From Amorphoplanes friuliensis DSM 7358 (lineage in GTDB: Bacteria; Actinomycetota; Actinomycetes; Mycobacteriales; Micromonosporaceae): a stretch of 64,000 bases of DNA. The first letter of the stretch is position 1. Each line of letters starts with the position of its first letter. The position numbers and the translations under genes were made by a program. The notes below the pieces were generated by a model that was given only the letters and a program-made list of their open reading frames with translations, made no database searches and was not told where the DNA came from. Positions 35,150 through 43,167 of the stretch are shown piece by piece. The stretch lies in the NCBI RefSeq assembly GCF_000494755.1, contig NC_022657.1, forward strand, positions 5,432,001-5,496,000. The letters are read 5' to 3'.

Positions 35150-36550
35150 ATGAGCGAGCACTACGACCTGATCGTCCTCGGCGCGGGACCGGGCGGCTAC
35201 GTCGCGGCGATCCGCGCGGCCCAGCTCGGCCTGCGGACGGCCGTCGTGGAGGAAAAATACTGGGGCGGCGTGTGCCTCAACGTCGGGTGCATCCCGTCGA
35301 AGGCGCTGCTCCGCAACGCCGAGCTGGCGCACATCTTCCACACCCAGGCGAAGACGTTCGGCATGTCCGGCGACGTCACCTTCGACTACGGCGTGGCGTT
35401 CGACCGCAGCCGCACCGTCGCCGACGGCCGCGTCAAGGGCGTGCACTACCTGATGAAGAAAAACAAGATCACCGAGTACGACGGCCTGGGCACTTTCCGT
35501 GACGCCAACACCCTCGAGGTCGCGCTCAGCTCCGGCGGCACCGAGACGCTGACCTTCGACAACGCCATCATCGCCACCGGCTCGACCGTCCGGCTGCTGC
35601 CCGGCGTCGAGCTCAGCGACAACGTCGTGACCTACGAGACCCAGATCCTCGACCGCGACCTCCCCGAGTCGATCGTCATCGTCGGCGCGGGCGCGATCGG
35701 CATGGAGTTCGGTTACGTCATGAAGAACTACGGCGTCGACGTCACCATCGTCGAATACCTCGACCGGGCCCTGCCCAACGAGGACGCCGACGTCTCCAAG
35801 GAGATCACCAAGCAGTACCGCAAGATCGGCATCCCGATCATCACGGGAGCCAAGGTCGAGACGGTCACGGACAAGGGCTCGTCGGTCGTCGTCAGCTACA
35901 CCGCCAAGAACGGCAAGAACGAGACGATCGAAGCCGACCGCGTCCTCATGTCGGTGGGCTTCGCCCCCCGCGTCGAGGGTTACGGCCTCGAGAACACCGG
36001 CGTCAAACTCACCGACCGCGGCGCCATCGACATCGACGACCACATGCGCACCAACATCCCCCACCTGTACGCCATCGGCGACGTCACCTCGAAGCTCCAG
36101 CTCGCCCACGTAGCCGAAGCCCAGGGCGTGGTCGCCGCCGAAACCATCGGCGGCGCCGAAACGATGACCCTCGGCGACTACCGCATGATGCCCCGGGCGA
36201 CGTTCTGTCAGCCCCAGGTGGCCAGCTTCGGCCTCACCGAACAGCAGGCCCGCGACGAGGGCTACGACGTGAAGGTCTCCACGTTCCCCTTCACCGCGAA
36301 CGGCAAGGCCCACGGCCTTGCCGAACCGACAGGCTTCGTCAAGCTGGTCGCGGACGCCAAGTACAACGAGCTGCTCGGCGGCCACCTGATCGGCCCGGAC
36401 GTCTCCGAACTGCTGCCGGAGCTCACCCTCGCCCAGAAGTGGGACCTCACGGCCAACGAACTGGCCCGCAACGTCCACACCCACCCCACCCTGAGCGAAG
36501 CCCTCCAGGAAGCCTTCCACGGCCTCACCGGCCACATGATCAACCTGTAG
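35150..36550 (+). CDS. lpdA: Dihydrolipoyl dehydrogenase (E3)
   Basis: This 466-residue flavoprotein disulfide reductase reoxidises dihydrolipoamide in 2-oxoacid dehydrogenase complexes, passing electrons via FAD to NAD+. It shows FAD binding GAGPGGYVAAIRAAQLG (residues 11-27), the redox pair in WGGVCLNVGCIPSK, NAD binding IVGAGAIGMEFG, IGDVTSKLQLAH, and the C-terminal His/Glu motif VHTHPTLSEA. ATG 35150 has GGAAGAG with 7 nt spacing. Length is standard. It stands alone, not beside E1/E2 genes, so it probably serves several complexes. A bidirectional terminator follows. Confidence 0.95.
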   Translation: MSEHYDLIVLGAGPGGYVAAIRAAQLGLRTAVVEEKYWGGVCLNVGCIPSKALLRNAELAHIFHTQAKTFGMSGDVTFDYGVAFDRSRTVADGRVKGVHYLMKKNKITEYDGLGTFRDANTLEVALSSGGTETLTFDNAIIATGSTVRLLPGVELSDNVVTYETQILDRDLPESIVIVGAGAIGMEFGYVMKNYGVDVTIVEYLDRALPNEDADVSKEITKQYRKIGIPIITGAKVETVTDKGSSVVVSYTAKNGKNETIEADRVLMSVGFAPRVEGYGLENTGVKLTDRGAIDIDDHMRTNIPHLYAIGDVTSKLQLAHVAEAQGVVAAETIGGAETMTLGDYRMMPRATFCQPQVASFGLTEQQARDEGYDVKVSTFPFTANGKAHGLAEPTGFVKLVADAKYNELLGGHLIGPDVSELLPELTLAQKWDLTANELARNVHTHPTLSEALQEAFHGLTGHMINL

Positions 36551-36559
36551 TTGCTGCTC

Positions 36560-36597
36560 CCCCGGCGGCCTGCGCACCCACACGCAGCCCGCCGGGG
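36560..36597. terminator. Bidirectional hairpin terminator
   Basis: CCCCGGCGG pairs with CCGCCGGGG (9 bp), and inside it CTGCG pairs with CGCAG after one C-C mismatch, with an 8-nt loop. It fills the 49-bp gap between the convergent stops of the dihydrolipoyl dehydrogenase gene and the small leftward gene, so it can end transcripts from both sides. Confidence 0.75.
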
Positions 36598-36599
36598 CT

Positions 36600-36866
36600 C
36601 TACCAGCCGATCTGTGCAGCGGTCAGCCGTTGCCCGACGACGCACATCACGGTCGGCTTTGCGGCCGAGATCGGCCAGGGCTCCACCGTCGACCGGACGA
36701 ACGTGTCACCGCACGTCTTGGCGAGCTCGTCACCCCAGGCCTGGGCAGACTCGGGGTCGCGCGCCCAGATGCCGACAACCCCTGGCCACTCGTGACACTG
36801 GTCGTCGACCGGAAGCGTCTCGTCGTGGAACCACGCCACGTACTCGTAGATCTCGTCGCCTGACAT
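36600..36866 (-). CDS. Small hypothetical protein
   Basis: This 88-residue protein (MSGDEIYEYVAWFHDETLPVDD...) is acidic, with many Trp and no signal or membrane segment. I do not recognise it. The frame extends upstream to 36983 but those residues look non-coding; ATG 36866 begins the part with protein-like composition. No clear Shine-Dalgarno is seen. Small acidic proteins of this look are often immunity or stress proteins in actinomycetes, but no toxin partner is adjacent. Its existence rests on codon pattern and the terminator just past its stop. Confidence 0.5.
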   Translation of the reverse strand: MSGDEIYEYVAWFHDETLPVDDQCHEWPGVVGIWARDPESAQAWGDELAKTCGDTFVRSTVEPWPISAAKPTVMCVVGQRLTAAQIGW

Positions 36867-37049
36867 GGCCCGCATCATGCCGCGCCCGTCCGCGCCCATC
36901 GACAGATTTACGTCAGTGCAGCCCGAGCTGGTCGGGTAACCGCCGGCCCCAGTCACCCGGCCTCGATCCGAGCCGGTAGGCAATCTGCGTTCGACCTGCG
37001 GGAGAAGAGTCGGCGAGCCCGGTCCTTCACGTCGGTCCGCCCGAACTTT

Positions 37050-37565
37050 TCAGAATCGGTTGGGAATGACCGCGTAAAGGGCTTCGATAGCGTAGTCAGC
37101 CGAGCCGTCGCCGCCCCAGAAACTACTACGCGTATTAAGCAATTCCACCAGCCCGTTGCCTCGCCGGAGGGTCACGTAAGAATTACCGGTGTAGACGAAG
37201 TTGGTGTGCCATCTTTCGTATGATTCCGCCAGTGCGATGCCGGCCAGCGGCTCCGCCCAGAGCAGGCCCTTGTCGCTCACCGAGGCATATCGACTCTTGA
37301 TCAAGAGGAACCTGTCGGTGGTTACCCCGACCACCCTGCGACCAAGACCCATACCGGTATAGGCAGAGAACGCCAACCGGACCCGTTCGCCGTCATTCAG
37401 GTAGTGCGCGACAATATTGCTCTCGTGTGAACTCAACGGAGTTTCCCGCCATCGGAGGATTATTGACGATATCTTTTCCGATTGATGCGCGGCAAGCCCT
37501 CGCTCGCCATTGTCGACAGTTGGGGGTTCTTGCGTCAGCCGAGCCGTCCAGCGGCCGTCGGTCAC
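37050..37565 (-). CDS. Hypothetical protein with PH-like domain
   Basis: The 171-residue product from GTG 37565 has a beta-rich core resembling bacterial PH-like domains (RVVGVTTDRFLLIKSR, LLWAEPLAGIALAESYERWH, SYVTLRRGNGLVELLNT). No membrane segment is visible. GTG overlaps the stop of the upstream lipoprotein-like gene by 4 bp, so the two are coupled. Composition is clearly less GC-rich than the rest of the window, notably in 37060-37180 and 37330-37480, suggesting foreign origin. Function unknown; the domain call is by pattern only. Confidence 0.55.
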   Translation of the reverse strand: MTDGRWTARLTQEPPTVDNGERGLAAHQSEKISSIILRWRETPLSSHESNIVAHYLNDGERVRLAFSAYTGMGLGRRVVGVTTDRFLLIKSRYASVSDKGLLWAEPLAGIALAESYERWHTNFVYTGNSYVTLRRGNGLVELLNTRSSFWGGDGSADYAIEALYAVIPNRF

Positions 37566-38053
37566 TTGGCGGCGGCGATGCGCAGGACCGCGGCCCGGTC
37601 GTCGATCTCGACGACTTCCAAAGTCATGGCGTCGTTGATGGTCGCGACGACCCCCACCCGGCAGCTCATCTCGACACCACCGCCGCCCGGCGCGAACACA
37701 CCACCCCCACCGGAACAACCCGACATGCTGTAGCCCGAGCCGGTCAGGGACGCGGTCAGCCCCACCTCGGCGGAGGCAATCGCCGTAACCTCGATCGGCC
37801 CCAACCCGTACCTTTCCGGCACGGTCACCACGTCACCCACGGTCACCTCGACCCGGCACGTTCCGTCAGCGCACGAGTCGCCCGACGGCGACGGCGTGAC
37901 CACTGGAGTGAGAACCGGCGTACTGCCGACCGCCGATGGCGCGGAGCCGATCCCCGGCGCAGTGTCCGCGGAACACGACGTAACGGCCGCGCACACCAGC
38001 ACGGCAACGACAATGACGGACGACGTTCTGCGCGTTACACCAGCCACGAACAT
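37562..38053 (-). CDS. Putative lipoprotein of unknown function
   Basis: This encodes 163 residues. An N-terminal basic and hydrophobic segment (TRRTSSVIVVAVLVCAAVTS) ends at a lipobox-like VTSC with Cys27, so the mature protein is probably a lipid-anchored surface protein. A Ser/Pro/Thr linker follows, then a small Gly- and Cys-containing beta domain (DSCADGTCRVEVTVGDVVTVP, SMSGCSGGGGVF). I do not recognise the family. It is the first gene of a coupled pair with the PH-like protein. ATG 38053 has no strong ribosome-binding site. Confidence 0.6.
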   Translation of the reverse strand: MFVAGVTRRTSSVIVVAVLVCAAVTSCSADTAPGIGSAPSAVGSTPVLTPVVTPSPSGDSCADGTCRVEVTVGDVVTVPERYGLGPIEVTAIASAEVGLTASLTGSGYSMSGCSGGGGVFAPGGGGVEMSCRVGVVATINDAMTLEVVEIDDRAAVLRIAAAK

Positions 38054-38282
38054 TCGCTCACGGTAAAGCGGGGTGCCACGCTGAGCGCCGCCATGTCCTC
38101 TTGTGGACAAACCGCAGGGATTCCCACCACGTAGCTACGGGTCACGCCTGCTGCGCTGCTGCCGCGCCACCGCGATCGTGCAGGCCATCCTCGTTCTGCA
38201 CCACGGCGAACCCGATCGCTACGAACGTCGGTTGTCTCCAAAACTGATTGACGTCCGAGCGCCCCTTGGCGATGTTGTCCAG

Positions 38283-39065
38283 ATGGACAGCGAGTCGATC
38301 GAGCGCTTCACGACCGATGGGTTCATCAAGATGGAGCAGGCGGTGCCGCCGGATGTCACCGCGGCCTGCGCCGAACTGCTGTGGGAGCAGATCGAGGCAA
38401 TGCCCGGCGACCGGTCGACCTGGACCAGACCGGTGTACTGGGTGGGCAACATGGCGCAGGCGCCATTCAGCGCCGCAGCGAACACCGCGGTGCTGCACGA
38501 CGCGTTCGACGCGCTGGTCGGGCCCGGCCGCTGGAAGCCACGCGGGTCGCTGGGCTCCTTCCCTCTGCGGTTTCCGCACGATGAGGAGCCTGACGATGCC
38601 GGATGGCACATCGAGGGCAGCTATCAGCCACCCGGTGAATCCGGCTACTGGGTCAACGTACACACCACCGGCCGAGCGCTGCTCATGCTCTTCCTCTTCA
38701 CCGACGTCGGCGAGGGTGACGCACCGACCCGGATCCGCGTGGGGTCTCACCTGGACGTACCGCCGGTCCTCGCCCCGTACGGCGAGCGCGGCACCCCGAT
38801 GATGACGGTGGGTTCCGCAGTGGCAGCGGCCTCGGAGCATCGGCCGGTCACTCTGGCAACCGGCCGCGCCGGCGACGTCTTCCTGTGCCACCCGTTCCTG
38901 GTGCACGCAGCACAGCCGCACCACGGCGAGCACCCTCGATTCATGGCGCAGCCGCCGCTCGATCCGAGCGACGACCTCTGGCTCGGCCCCTACAACCTGC
39001 GCGTGACCGACGCCGAGCCCCCGCCGATCGGTGCGACCATCCGGACCGCTCTGCACAGCGCCTGA
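38283..39065 (+). CDS. Phytanoyl-CoA dioxygenase (PhyH)-like protein
   Basis: The 260-residue protein looks like an Fe(II)/2-oxoglutarate-dependent oxygenase of the PhyH family. After an SIERFTTDGFIKMEQAVPP start typical of PhyH, the likely metal triad is H109 and E111 (GWHIEGSY) with H208 (LVHAAQPHHG), and R219 would bind 2-oxoglutarate. The canonical motif is HxD; here it is H-x-E, a less common but known substitution. FLFTDVGEGDAPTRIRVGSH is the usual middle strand. ATG 38283 has no clear Shine-Dalgarno. The substrate is unknown; neighbours give no help. Confidence 0.75.
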   Translation: MDSESIERFTTDGFIKMEQAVPPDVTAACAELLWEQIEAMPGDRSTWTRPVYWVGNMAQAPFSAAANTAVLHDAFDALVGPGRWKPRGSLGSFPLRFPHDEEPDDAGWHIEGSYQPPGESGYWVNVHTTGRALLMLFLFTDVGEGDAPTRIRVGSHLDVPPVLAPYGERGTPMMTVGSAVAAASEHRPVTLATGRAGDVFLCHPFLVHAAQPHHGEHPRFMAQPPLDPSDDLWLGPYNLRVTDAEPPPIGATIRTALHSA

Positions 39066-39220
39066 CCAGCCTACGGAACTCAGCGCTCCCCTGGACACGC
39101 CTTGAGATCTCTACCGCCGCGTCCGGCGTTTCTTGGCCGGGGCGGGCGGCAGCAGTCAAGGTCCCCCGATGACGTCGGCCCGGTCGCTACACTCACGCGA
39201 GTCGATCGGGCGGGGGCCGA

Positions 39221-39736
39221 ATGCGGGCGCGGTTGTGGGTTTTGAGTGGGGTGGGGCTGGCGGCTTTGCTGGTTCTGCTCGTGCGGGTGGCCGTCATCGC
39301 GTCCAGTGATCCGATTCCGCCGCCGACCAGCGCCGGGGTGCCTAGCTTTGCGGATGCGTTGATCGTGCGGGGCACCGCACCGGTCAACCTGGACGCGGGC
39401 AAGGTGGCGAGCCTGCGCAGTACCAGGGCCGCGTTGGAGATCAGTGCGGGAGAGCTCACCTTCGTCTCCGGCTCCTGCGGGGAGAAGACGATCACCACGG
39501 TGTCGGTGACTCTGGCGGTGACCAAGGGTTCCGCTGTGGTGGATCCGGCCTGGTTCCAGCTCGAAACCGTCAGCGGCGGCACGGTGACGGCCCTGGCGGA
39601 CTGCTACACCGGCGTGACCGAGCTCGAGGCCGGCGAACGCGCCACCGTCGAGATGCCGTTCGAGGCGCGGGATCCGAAACGGCTCGTTTTCGGGGCCGAT
39701 CCGCATCAGCCGCAGGCCGTCTGGCAGCTCAGCTGA
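39221..39736 (+). CDS. Hypothetical protein with N-terminal membrane anchor
   Basis: This 171-residue protein has one N-terminal hydrophobic helix (LWVLSGVGLAALLVLLVRVAVIA, residues 5-27) and then an extracytoplasmic beta-sandwich-like domain with two cysteines (SGSCGEKTITTVSVTL, ALADCYTGVTELEAGE) that could pair. The alternation and the final EARDPKRLVFGADPHQPQAVWQL resemble DUF4352-type exported proteins, but I cannot name it. It ends 8 bp inside the convergent kinase-like gene. A TACACT hexamer at about 39188 may be its -10. Confidence 0.65.
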   Translation: MRARLWVLSGVGLAALLVLLVRVAVIASSDPIPPPTSAGVPSFADALIVRGTAPVNLDAGKVASLRSTRAALEISAGELTFVSGSCGEKTITTVSVTLAVTKGSAVVDPAWFQLETVSGGTVTALADCYTGVTELEAGERATVEMPFEARDPKRLVFGADPHQPQAVWQLS

Positions 39737-40667
39737 GCAAGGCCAGAGCCTGCTTCAGGTTGTGCTCGGCGATGCCCTGCATGAACGCCCGGCGCGGAAA
39801 GTCACCGTCGAGCAACCGCAGCGGGCCGGCGGTCAGCGACAACCGCTGGACCAGCATGTAGAGCGCAAGCCGGTCCTCGTCCAGGTCGTCGACGGCCAGG
39901 TGGGCGTAGGAGTCGCCGAGGCGGATGCGCAGGAACACGTGTTCCCATTCGACGTCGAAGTACATGAGGTCCTCGATGTCGATCAGCACGGGCCGGCCGT
40001 CCGGGGCGATCATGACGTGGTCGAGGCCGAGTTCACCGTGGACGACCGAATATTCGGAGCGGGGGCGCACGGCGGCGGCGAGTTCCTGAAGGCGATCAGA
40101 CAGACGGGGGCGGGCCGCGGCGATCCGCTCGTCACGTCCGGCCGCTTCCGCGAGGCAGCGCAGTCCGAAATCGAGCGCCGCGGACTCGCAGGACGTGCCG
40201 TGCGAGCGGCCACCGCCGTCGATCAGCGCCACCTTGCCGTAGGCCGGTGCCCGGTACGCGCGCATCACGGCGAGGTCGGCGGCCAGGCGGGACATCGTCG
40301 GTGCGGCGACCTCCGGGTCTCGGGCGAGGAGGTCCATCAAATGCGGGCCGGGAAAGTCCTCGACGAGGGCAAACCTGGGACCGGTGAGATACACAGCGGG
40401 AACGCGCAGCCCGAGTGAAGACAGCTTGGATCGCGCCGCCGAGAAGAGGTCGAAGCCGACGCCTGCCGCGAAAGGGTCGGCATCGTCGCCCTCGGTCTCG
40501 GGCCAGTAGTTCTCGGCCTGCTCCCATACGTAGGCGATCGCTGTCGTCGAATCGGCCGTCGTCAGGCGGTAGACCCCTTTGCGGCTGCCGCCGGTGAGGC
40601 GATCGACGTCCTTCAGTTCACCGTCCAGCGCGAAGCGCACCGCGGCTGCCAGCTTTGCCCGATTCAT
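39729..40667 (-). CDS. Aminoglycoside phosphotransferase-like kinase-fold protein
   Basis: The 312-residue protein has the APH/choline-kinase fold: nucleotide-loop region LTGGSRKGVYRLTTADS, FALVEDFPGPHLMDLLA hinge, catalytic loop VVHGELGLDHVMI (210-220) and metal segment VLIDIEDL (228-234). The consensus HGDxxxxN loop reads H-G-E-L-G-L-D-H here, so both the catalytic Asp and the Mg-binding Asn are changed. HGELG.DH variants recur in actinomycetes as I recall, so this may be a subfamily, not a dead enzyme. Substrate unknown; resistance to aminoglycosides should not be assumed. It diverges from the small P-loop gene across 41 bp. Confidence 0.75.
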   Translation of the reverse strand: MNRAKLAAAVRFALDGELKDVDRLTGGSRKGVYRLTTADSTTAIAYVWEQAENYWPETEGDDADPFAAGVGFDLFSAARSKLSSLGLRVPAVYLTGPRFALVEDFPGPHLMDLLARDPEVAAPTMSRLAADLAVMRAYRAPAYGKVALIDGGGRSHGTSCESAALDFGLRCLAEAAGRDERIAAARPRLSDRLQELAAAVRPRSEYSVVHGELGLDHVMIAPDGRPVLIDIEDLMYFDVEWEHVFLRIRLGDSYAHLAVDDLDEDRLALYMLVQRLSLTAGPLRLLDGDFPRRAFMQGIAEHNLKQALALLS

Positions 40668-40708
40668 ATCGGTCGTCCCTTCGGTCCGACCGTTTGTAGC
40701 ATCCAGCG

Positions 40709-41215
40709 ATGGGTGTCAGAAACTTCCTGATCGAGGGTGTCTCCGGTACGGGCAAGACGACGGTCTGCGACGAGTTGCAGCGGCGCGGCTTTCACGCCGT
40801 TCACGGCGACCGTGTCCTGGCTTATCAGGGTGATCCGGAAACCGGTGAGCCCACACCCGGCGGCTCGCATCAGAACCACATCTGGCGGGTGGACGCCGTC
40901 CGGGCGCTGATCGCCGATCACAGCGAGCCGGTGACGTACTTCTGCGGCGGTTCCCGGAACTTCGCCAAGTTCATCGACCTCTTCGACGGGGTGTTCGTGC
41001 TCGACGTCGACCCGGGCACGCTGCACCAGCGACTCAGCACACGGCCGGAGGACGAGTTCGGCGGCAGGCCGGCGGACCGCGAGTTCATCGCGCGGCTGCA
41101 CCGCACCGGAGAGGACATCCCCGCGGACGCCGTGGTCGTCGATGCCACCGTGCCGGTCGCCCGGGTGGTCGACAAGATTCTGCAGATCAGCGAGGTCGAC
41201 CGGACCCGGGCGTAG
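40709..41215 (+). CDS. Small P-loop NTPase/kinase-like protein
   Basis: This 168-residue AAA-type protein has Walker A LIEGVSGTGKTTVCDEL (residues 6-22), a lid-like QRLSTRPEDEFGGRP segment and a final VVVDATVPVARVVDKIL strand. The layout resembles small nucleoside/shikimate-kinase-like enzymes that phosphorylate metabolites. The substrate is unknown. ATG 40709 follows TAGCAT by 6 nt, suggesting a leaderless transcript. The next gene begins 17 bp later. Confidence 0.8.
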   Translation: MGVRNFLIEGVSGTGKTTVCDELQRRGFHAVHGDRVLAYQGDPETGEPTPGGSHQNHIWRVDAVRALIADHSEPVTYFCGGSRNFAKFIDLFDGVFVLDVDPGTLHQRLSTRPEDEFGGRPADREFIARLHRTGEDIPADAVVVDATVPVARVVDKILQISEVDRTRA

Positions 41216-41232
41216 GGCGGTACCGTTCCGGG

Positions 41233-42027
41233 ATGCGCATCCTCGCCGGCGGGACCGTTGTCGCGGAGTACCAATCGGGCGCGGACGTCGATCCGGTGAA
41301 CGGGCCGCGGCCGTACCTGCATCCGGTTCGGACGCTCGGCGGGGTGACGGTGACCGATGCCCTGCCGGAGGATCACCGGTGGCATCTCGGTGTCTCGGTG
41401 GCGATGCAGGACGTCGACGGCGCGAATCTCTGGGGCGGGCGCACCTACGTCCGCGATCAGGGTTACACCTGGCTGGACGATCACGGCCGGATCGAGCACG
41501 TCGACTGGCAGCCTGCCGCCGCCGACGGTTTTGCCGAGCGGCTGCGGTGGCTCGGCCCCGGCGGCCGGGTCCTGCTCACCGAGACCCGGCGGGTGGCCGC
41601 GCATCCGGTCCCTCTCGGCTGGGAGCTCTCCTTCTCGTACGCCCTCAGCAGCGCGTCCACCGATGTCGAGCTGGGCAGCCCGGCCACGAACGGACGCCCG
41701 GGCGGTGCGGGTTACGGCGGGTTCTTCTGGCGTGCGGCGCCCGGCCCGGCGACCACGTTCACGGCCACGCGGGAGGGCGAGGACGACGTGAACGGCAGTG
41801 ACGAGCCGTGGGTCGCGTTGACCGGGCCGGGCCCGTACACGCTGGTTTTCCGGGGTCTGAGTGACGACGACCGCTGGTTCGTCCGGACCGCGAACGGTGG
41901 TTACGCCGGGGTCTGCGCCGCGCTGGCGTTCGAGCATCCGCTGGTCGTGCGGGCCGGTCACCGCATCGAGCGGCACCTGACCGTGCTGGTGGCGGACGGT
42001 CTGCTGACCCGCGAGCAGCTGGCCTGA
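41233..42027 (+). CDS. PmoA-family (DUF6807) protein
   Basis: The 264-residue protein belongs to the family annotated PmoA or DUF6807. Despite the name it is not methane monooxygenase; members sit in carbohydrate-utilisation loci of actinomycetes and Bacteroidetes. Recognisable pieces are PYLHPVRTLGGVTVTDALPEDHRWHLGVSVAMQDVDG, NLWGGRTY, GGAGYGGFFWR and GPYTLVFRGL. No signal is seen. It precedes, convergently, the uronate-catabolic operon that ends 10 bp away, so a role in that pathway is likely but unproven. TACCGT lies 6 nt before ATG 41233, as expected for a leaderless gene. Confidence 0.82.
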   Translation: MRILAGGTVVAEYQSGADVDPVNGPRPYLHPVRTLGGVTVTDALPEDHRWHLGVSVAMQDVDGANLWGGRTYVRDQGYTWLDDHGRIEHVDWQPAAADGFAERLRWLGPGGRVLLTETRRVAAHPVPLGWELSFSYALSSASTDVELGSPATNGRPGGAGYGGFFWRAAPGPATTFTATREGEDDVNGSDEPWVALTGPGPYTLVFRGLSDDDRWFVRTANGGYAGVCAALAFEHPLVVRAGHRIERHLTVLVADGLLTREQLA

Positions 42028-42036
42028 CGCCGGCGG

Positions 42037-43167
42037 TCAGACCAGGTTTTCCGTGTGGGCGGGCACCGCCCAGACCACACCGGACTCCGACGGCAGTTTC
42101 AGGGTTTCCGCGGCCTCGCGCAGCACCGCGTTGATGCCGCCGATGACTCGGACGCGTTCCGGTGGTGTGCCGACCGACGTGACGAACTCGTCGCCGATCA
42201 GGTGGGGTACGGGCACGCCAGGTCCGGTGAGGGCCTGGACCACGGTGGTGAAGGCGGCGGTCCGGGCGAGCGGGGCCACGAGCGGTACCCCGGCCGGGTC
42301 GCGGCGGTGCGCGATGAGGTTTTCCAGCAGGTCGATGCGGCCCTCGGGGGCGGGCGGGCCGGGCATGTCGAGGCGGTCGGTCGGATATTCGAGGACCGCA
42401 CGCCCGCCGGTGCCGGTGACGATGACCTCGCCCGGGATGTAGTCCTCGCCCGCGAGGGTGACCGCGGCCAGCATCCGGAGTCCTTCGCGGAACGTGATCC
42501 GGGCGAACGCGGTGTCGTCGACCTCGATGTCCCGGGTGCGGTAGCGCTCGAACTCCAGCCGGGACGGCTCCCCCGCACCGGCCGCGGCGGCGACCGCGAG
42601 GCACTGCATGACGGCGTGCGCGAGCGGGTTGACCAGCGCACCGTCGAGCACCGGGCGCCCGTCGACGATCCGGCGGCCCGACCAGGGCGCCCGGGCGTAG
42701 TACGCGTCGTCGCGCCGCCAGGAGGCCACGGTGGCCACCGTCTCGATCCGGCCGAGCCGCCCGTCGTGTACCGCGTCGAAGAGCTGCTGGGCGGCGTACG
42801 AGCCGAGCGCCTGGAAGCCGACCTGGACGGATCGGCCCGCCTCGGCCGCCGCGGCCTCGAGGGTCGCGTGGGCCTGCCGGTCCGGGACCGGCGGCTTCTC
42901 CAGGAGCAGGTCGCAGCCGGCGTCGAGGGCGTCCAGGGCGATCGGCAGATGGGTGTGCGGCGGTGTGCAGATGACCACGACGGCGGGCCGGGTCGCGGCG
43001 AGCAGCTCGCGGTGGTCGGTGAAGACGGCCACGCCGGGCGGTACGTCGTCGATCGGCTGGATGTCCGCCAGCGCGACGAGCTCGAGCACTCCCTGCGCCT
43101 GGAGCTCGGCGATCCGGCGGCGGTGCGAGTGGCCGTGCCCGTTGGCACCGATCAGCGCGACCTTCAC
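42037..43167 (-). CDS. Gfo/Idh/MocA-family oxidoreductase
   Basis: The 376-residue protein is an NAD(P)-dependent sugar or polyol dehydrogenase of the glucose-fructose oxidoreductase/inositol dehydrogenase family. A Rossmann start (KVALIGANGHGHSH), VVVICTPPHTHLPIALDAL, the EKP motif in LLLEKPPVP (catalytic Lys) and a C-terminal mixed sheet are visible. It is the last gene of the leftward uronate operon; its GTG start at 43167 overlaps the reductase stop by 4 bp. It may convert a uronate-derived or side-chain sugar. Exact substrate unknown. It is only distantly similar to the first gene of the operon, so not a recent duplicate. Confidence 0.85.
   Translation of the reverse strand: MKVALIGANGHGHSHRRRIAELQAQGVLELVALADIQPIDDVPPGVAVFTDHRELLAATRPAVVVICTPPHTHLPIALDALDAGCDLLLEKPPVPDRQAHATLEAAAAEAGRSVQVGFQALGSYAAQQLFDAVHDGRLGRIETVATVASWRRDDAYYARAPWSGRRIVDGRPVLDGALVNPLAHAVMQCLAVAAAAGAGEPSRLEFERYRTRDIEVDDTAFARITFREGLRMLAAVTLAGEDYIPGEVIVTGTGGRAVLEYPTDRLDMPGPPAPEGRIDLLENLIAHRRDPAGVPLVAPLARTAAFTTVVQALTGPGVPVPHLIGDEFVTSVGTPPERVRVIGGINAVLREAAETLKLPSESGVVWAVPAHTENLV

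Noticed and set aside
36867..36983. N-terminal extension of the 88-residue protein
   Set aside because: The added residues are low-complexity and lack a start signal; ATG 36866 begins the protein-like part.
39729..40667. Aminoglycoside resistance gene
   Set aside because: The APH fold is shared by many metabolite kinases and the catalytic loop is non-standard; nothing points to antibiotics.
41233..42027. Methane monooxygenase subunit, from the PmoA name
   Set aside because: The DUF6807 PmoA-like family is soluble and sugar-locus-linked; it has no membrane helices or copper sites of particulate methane monooxygenase.
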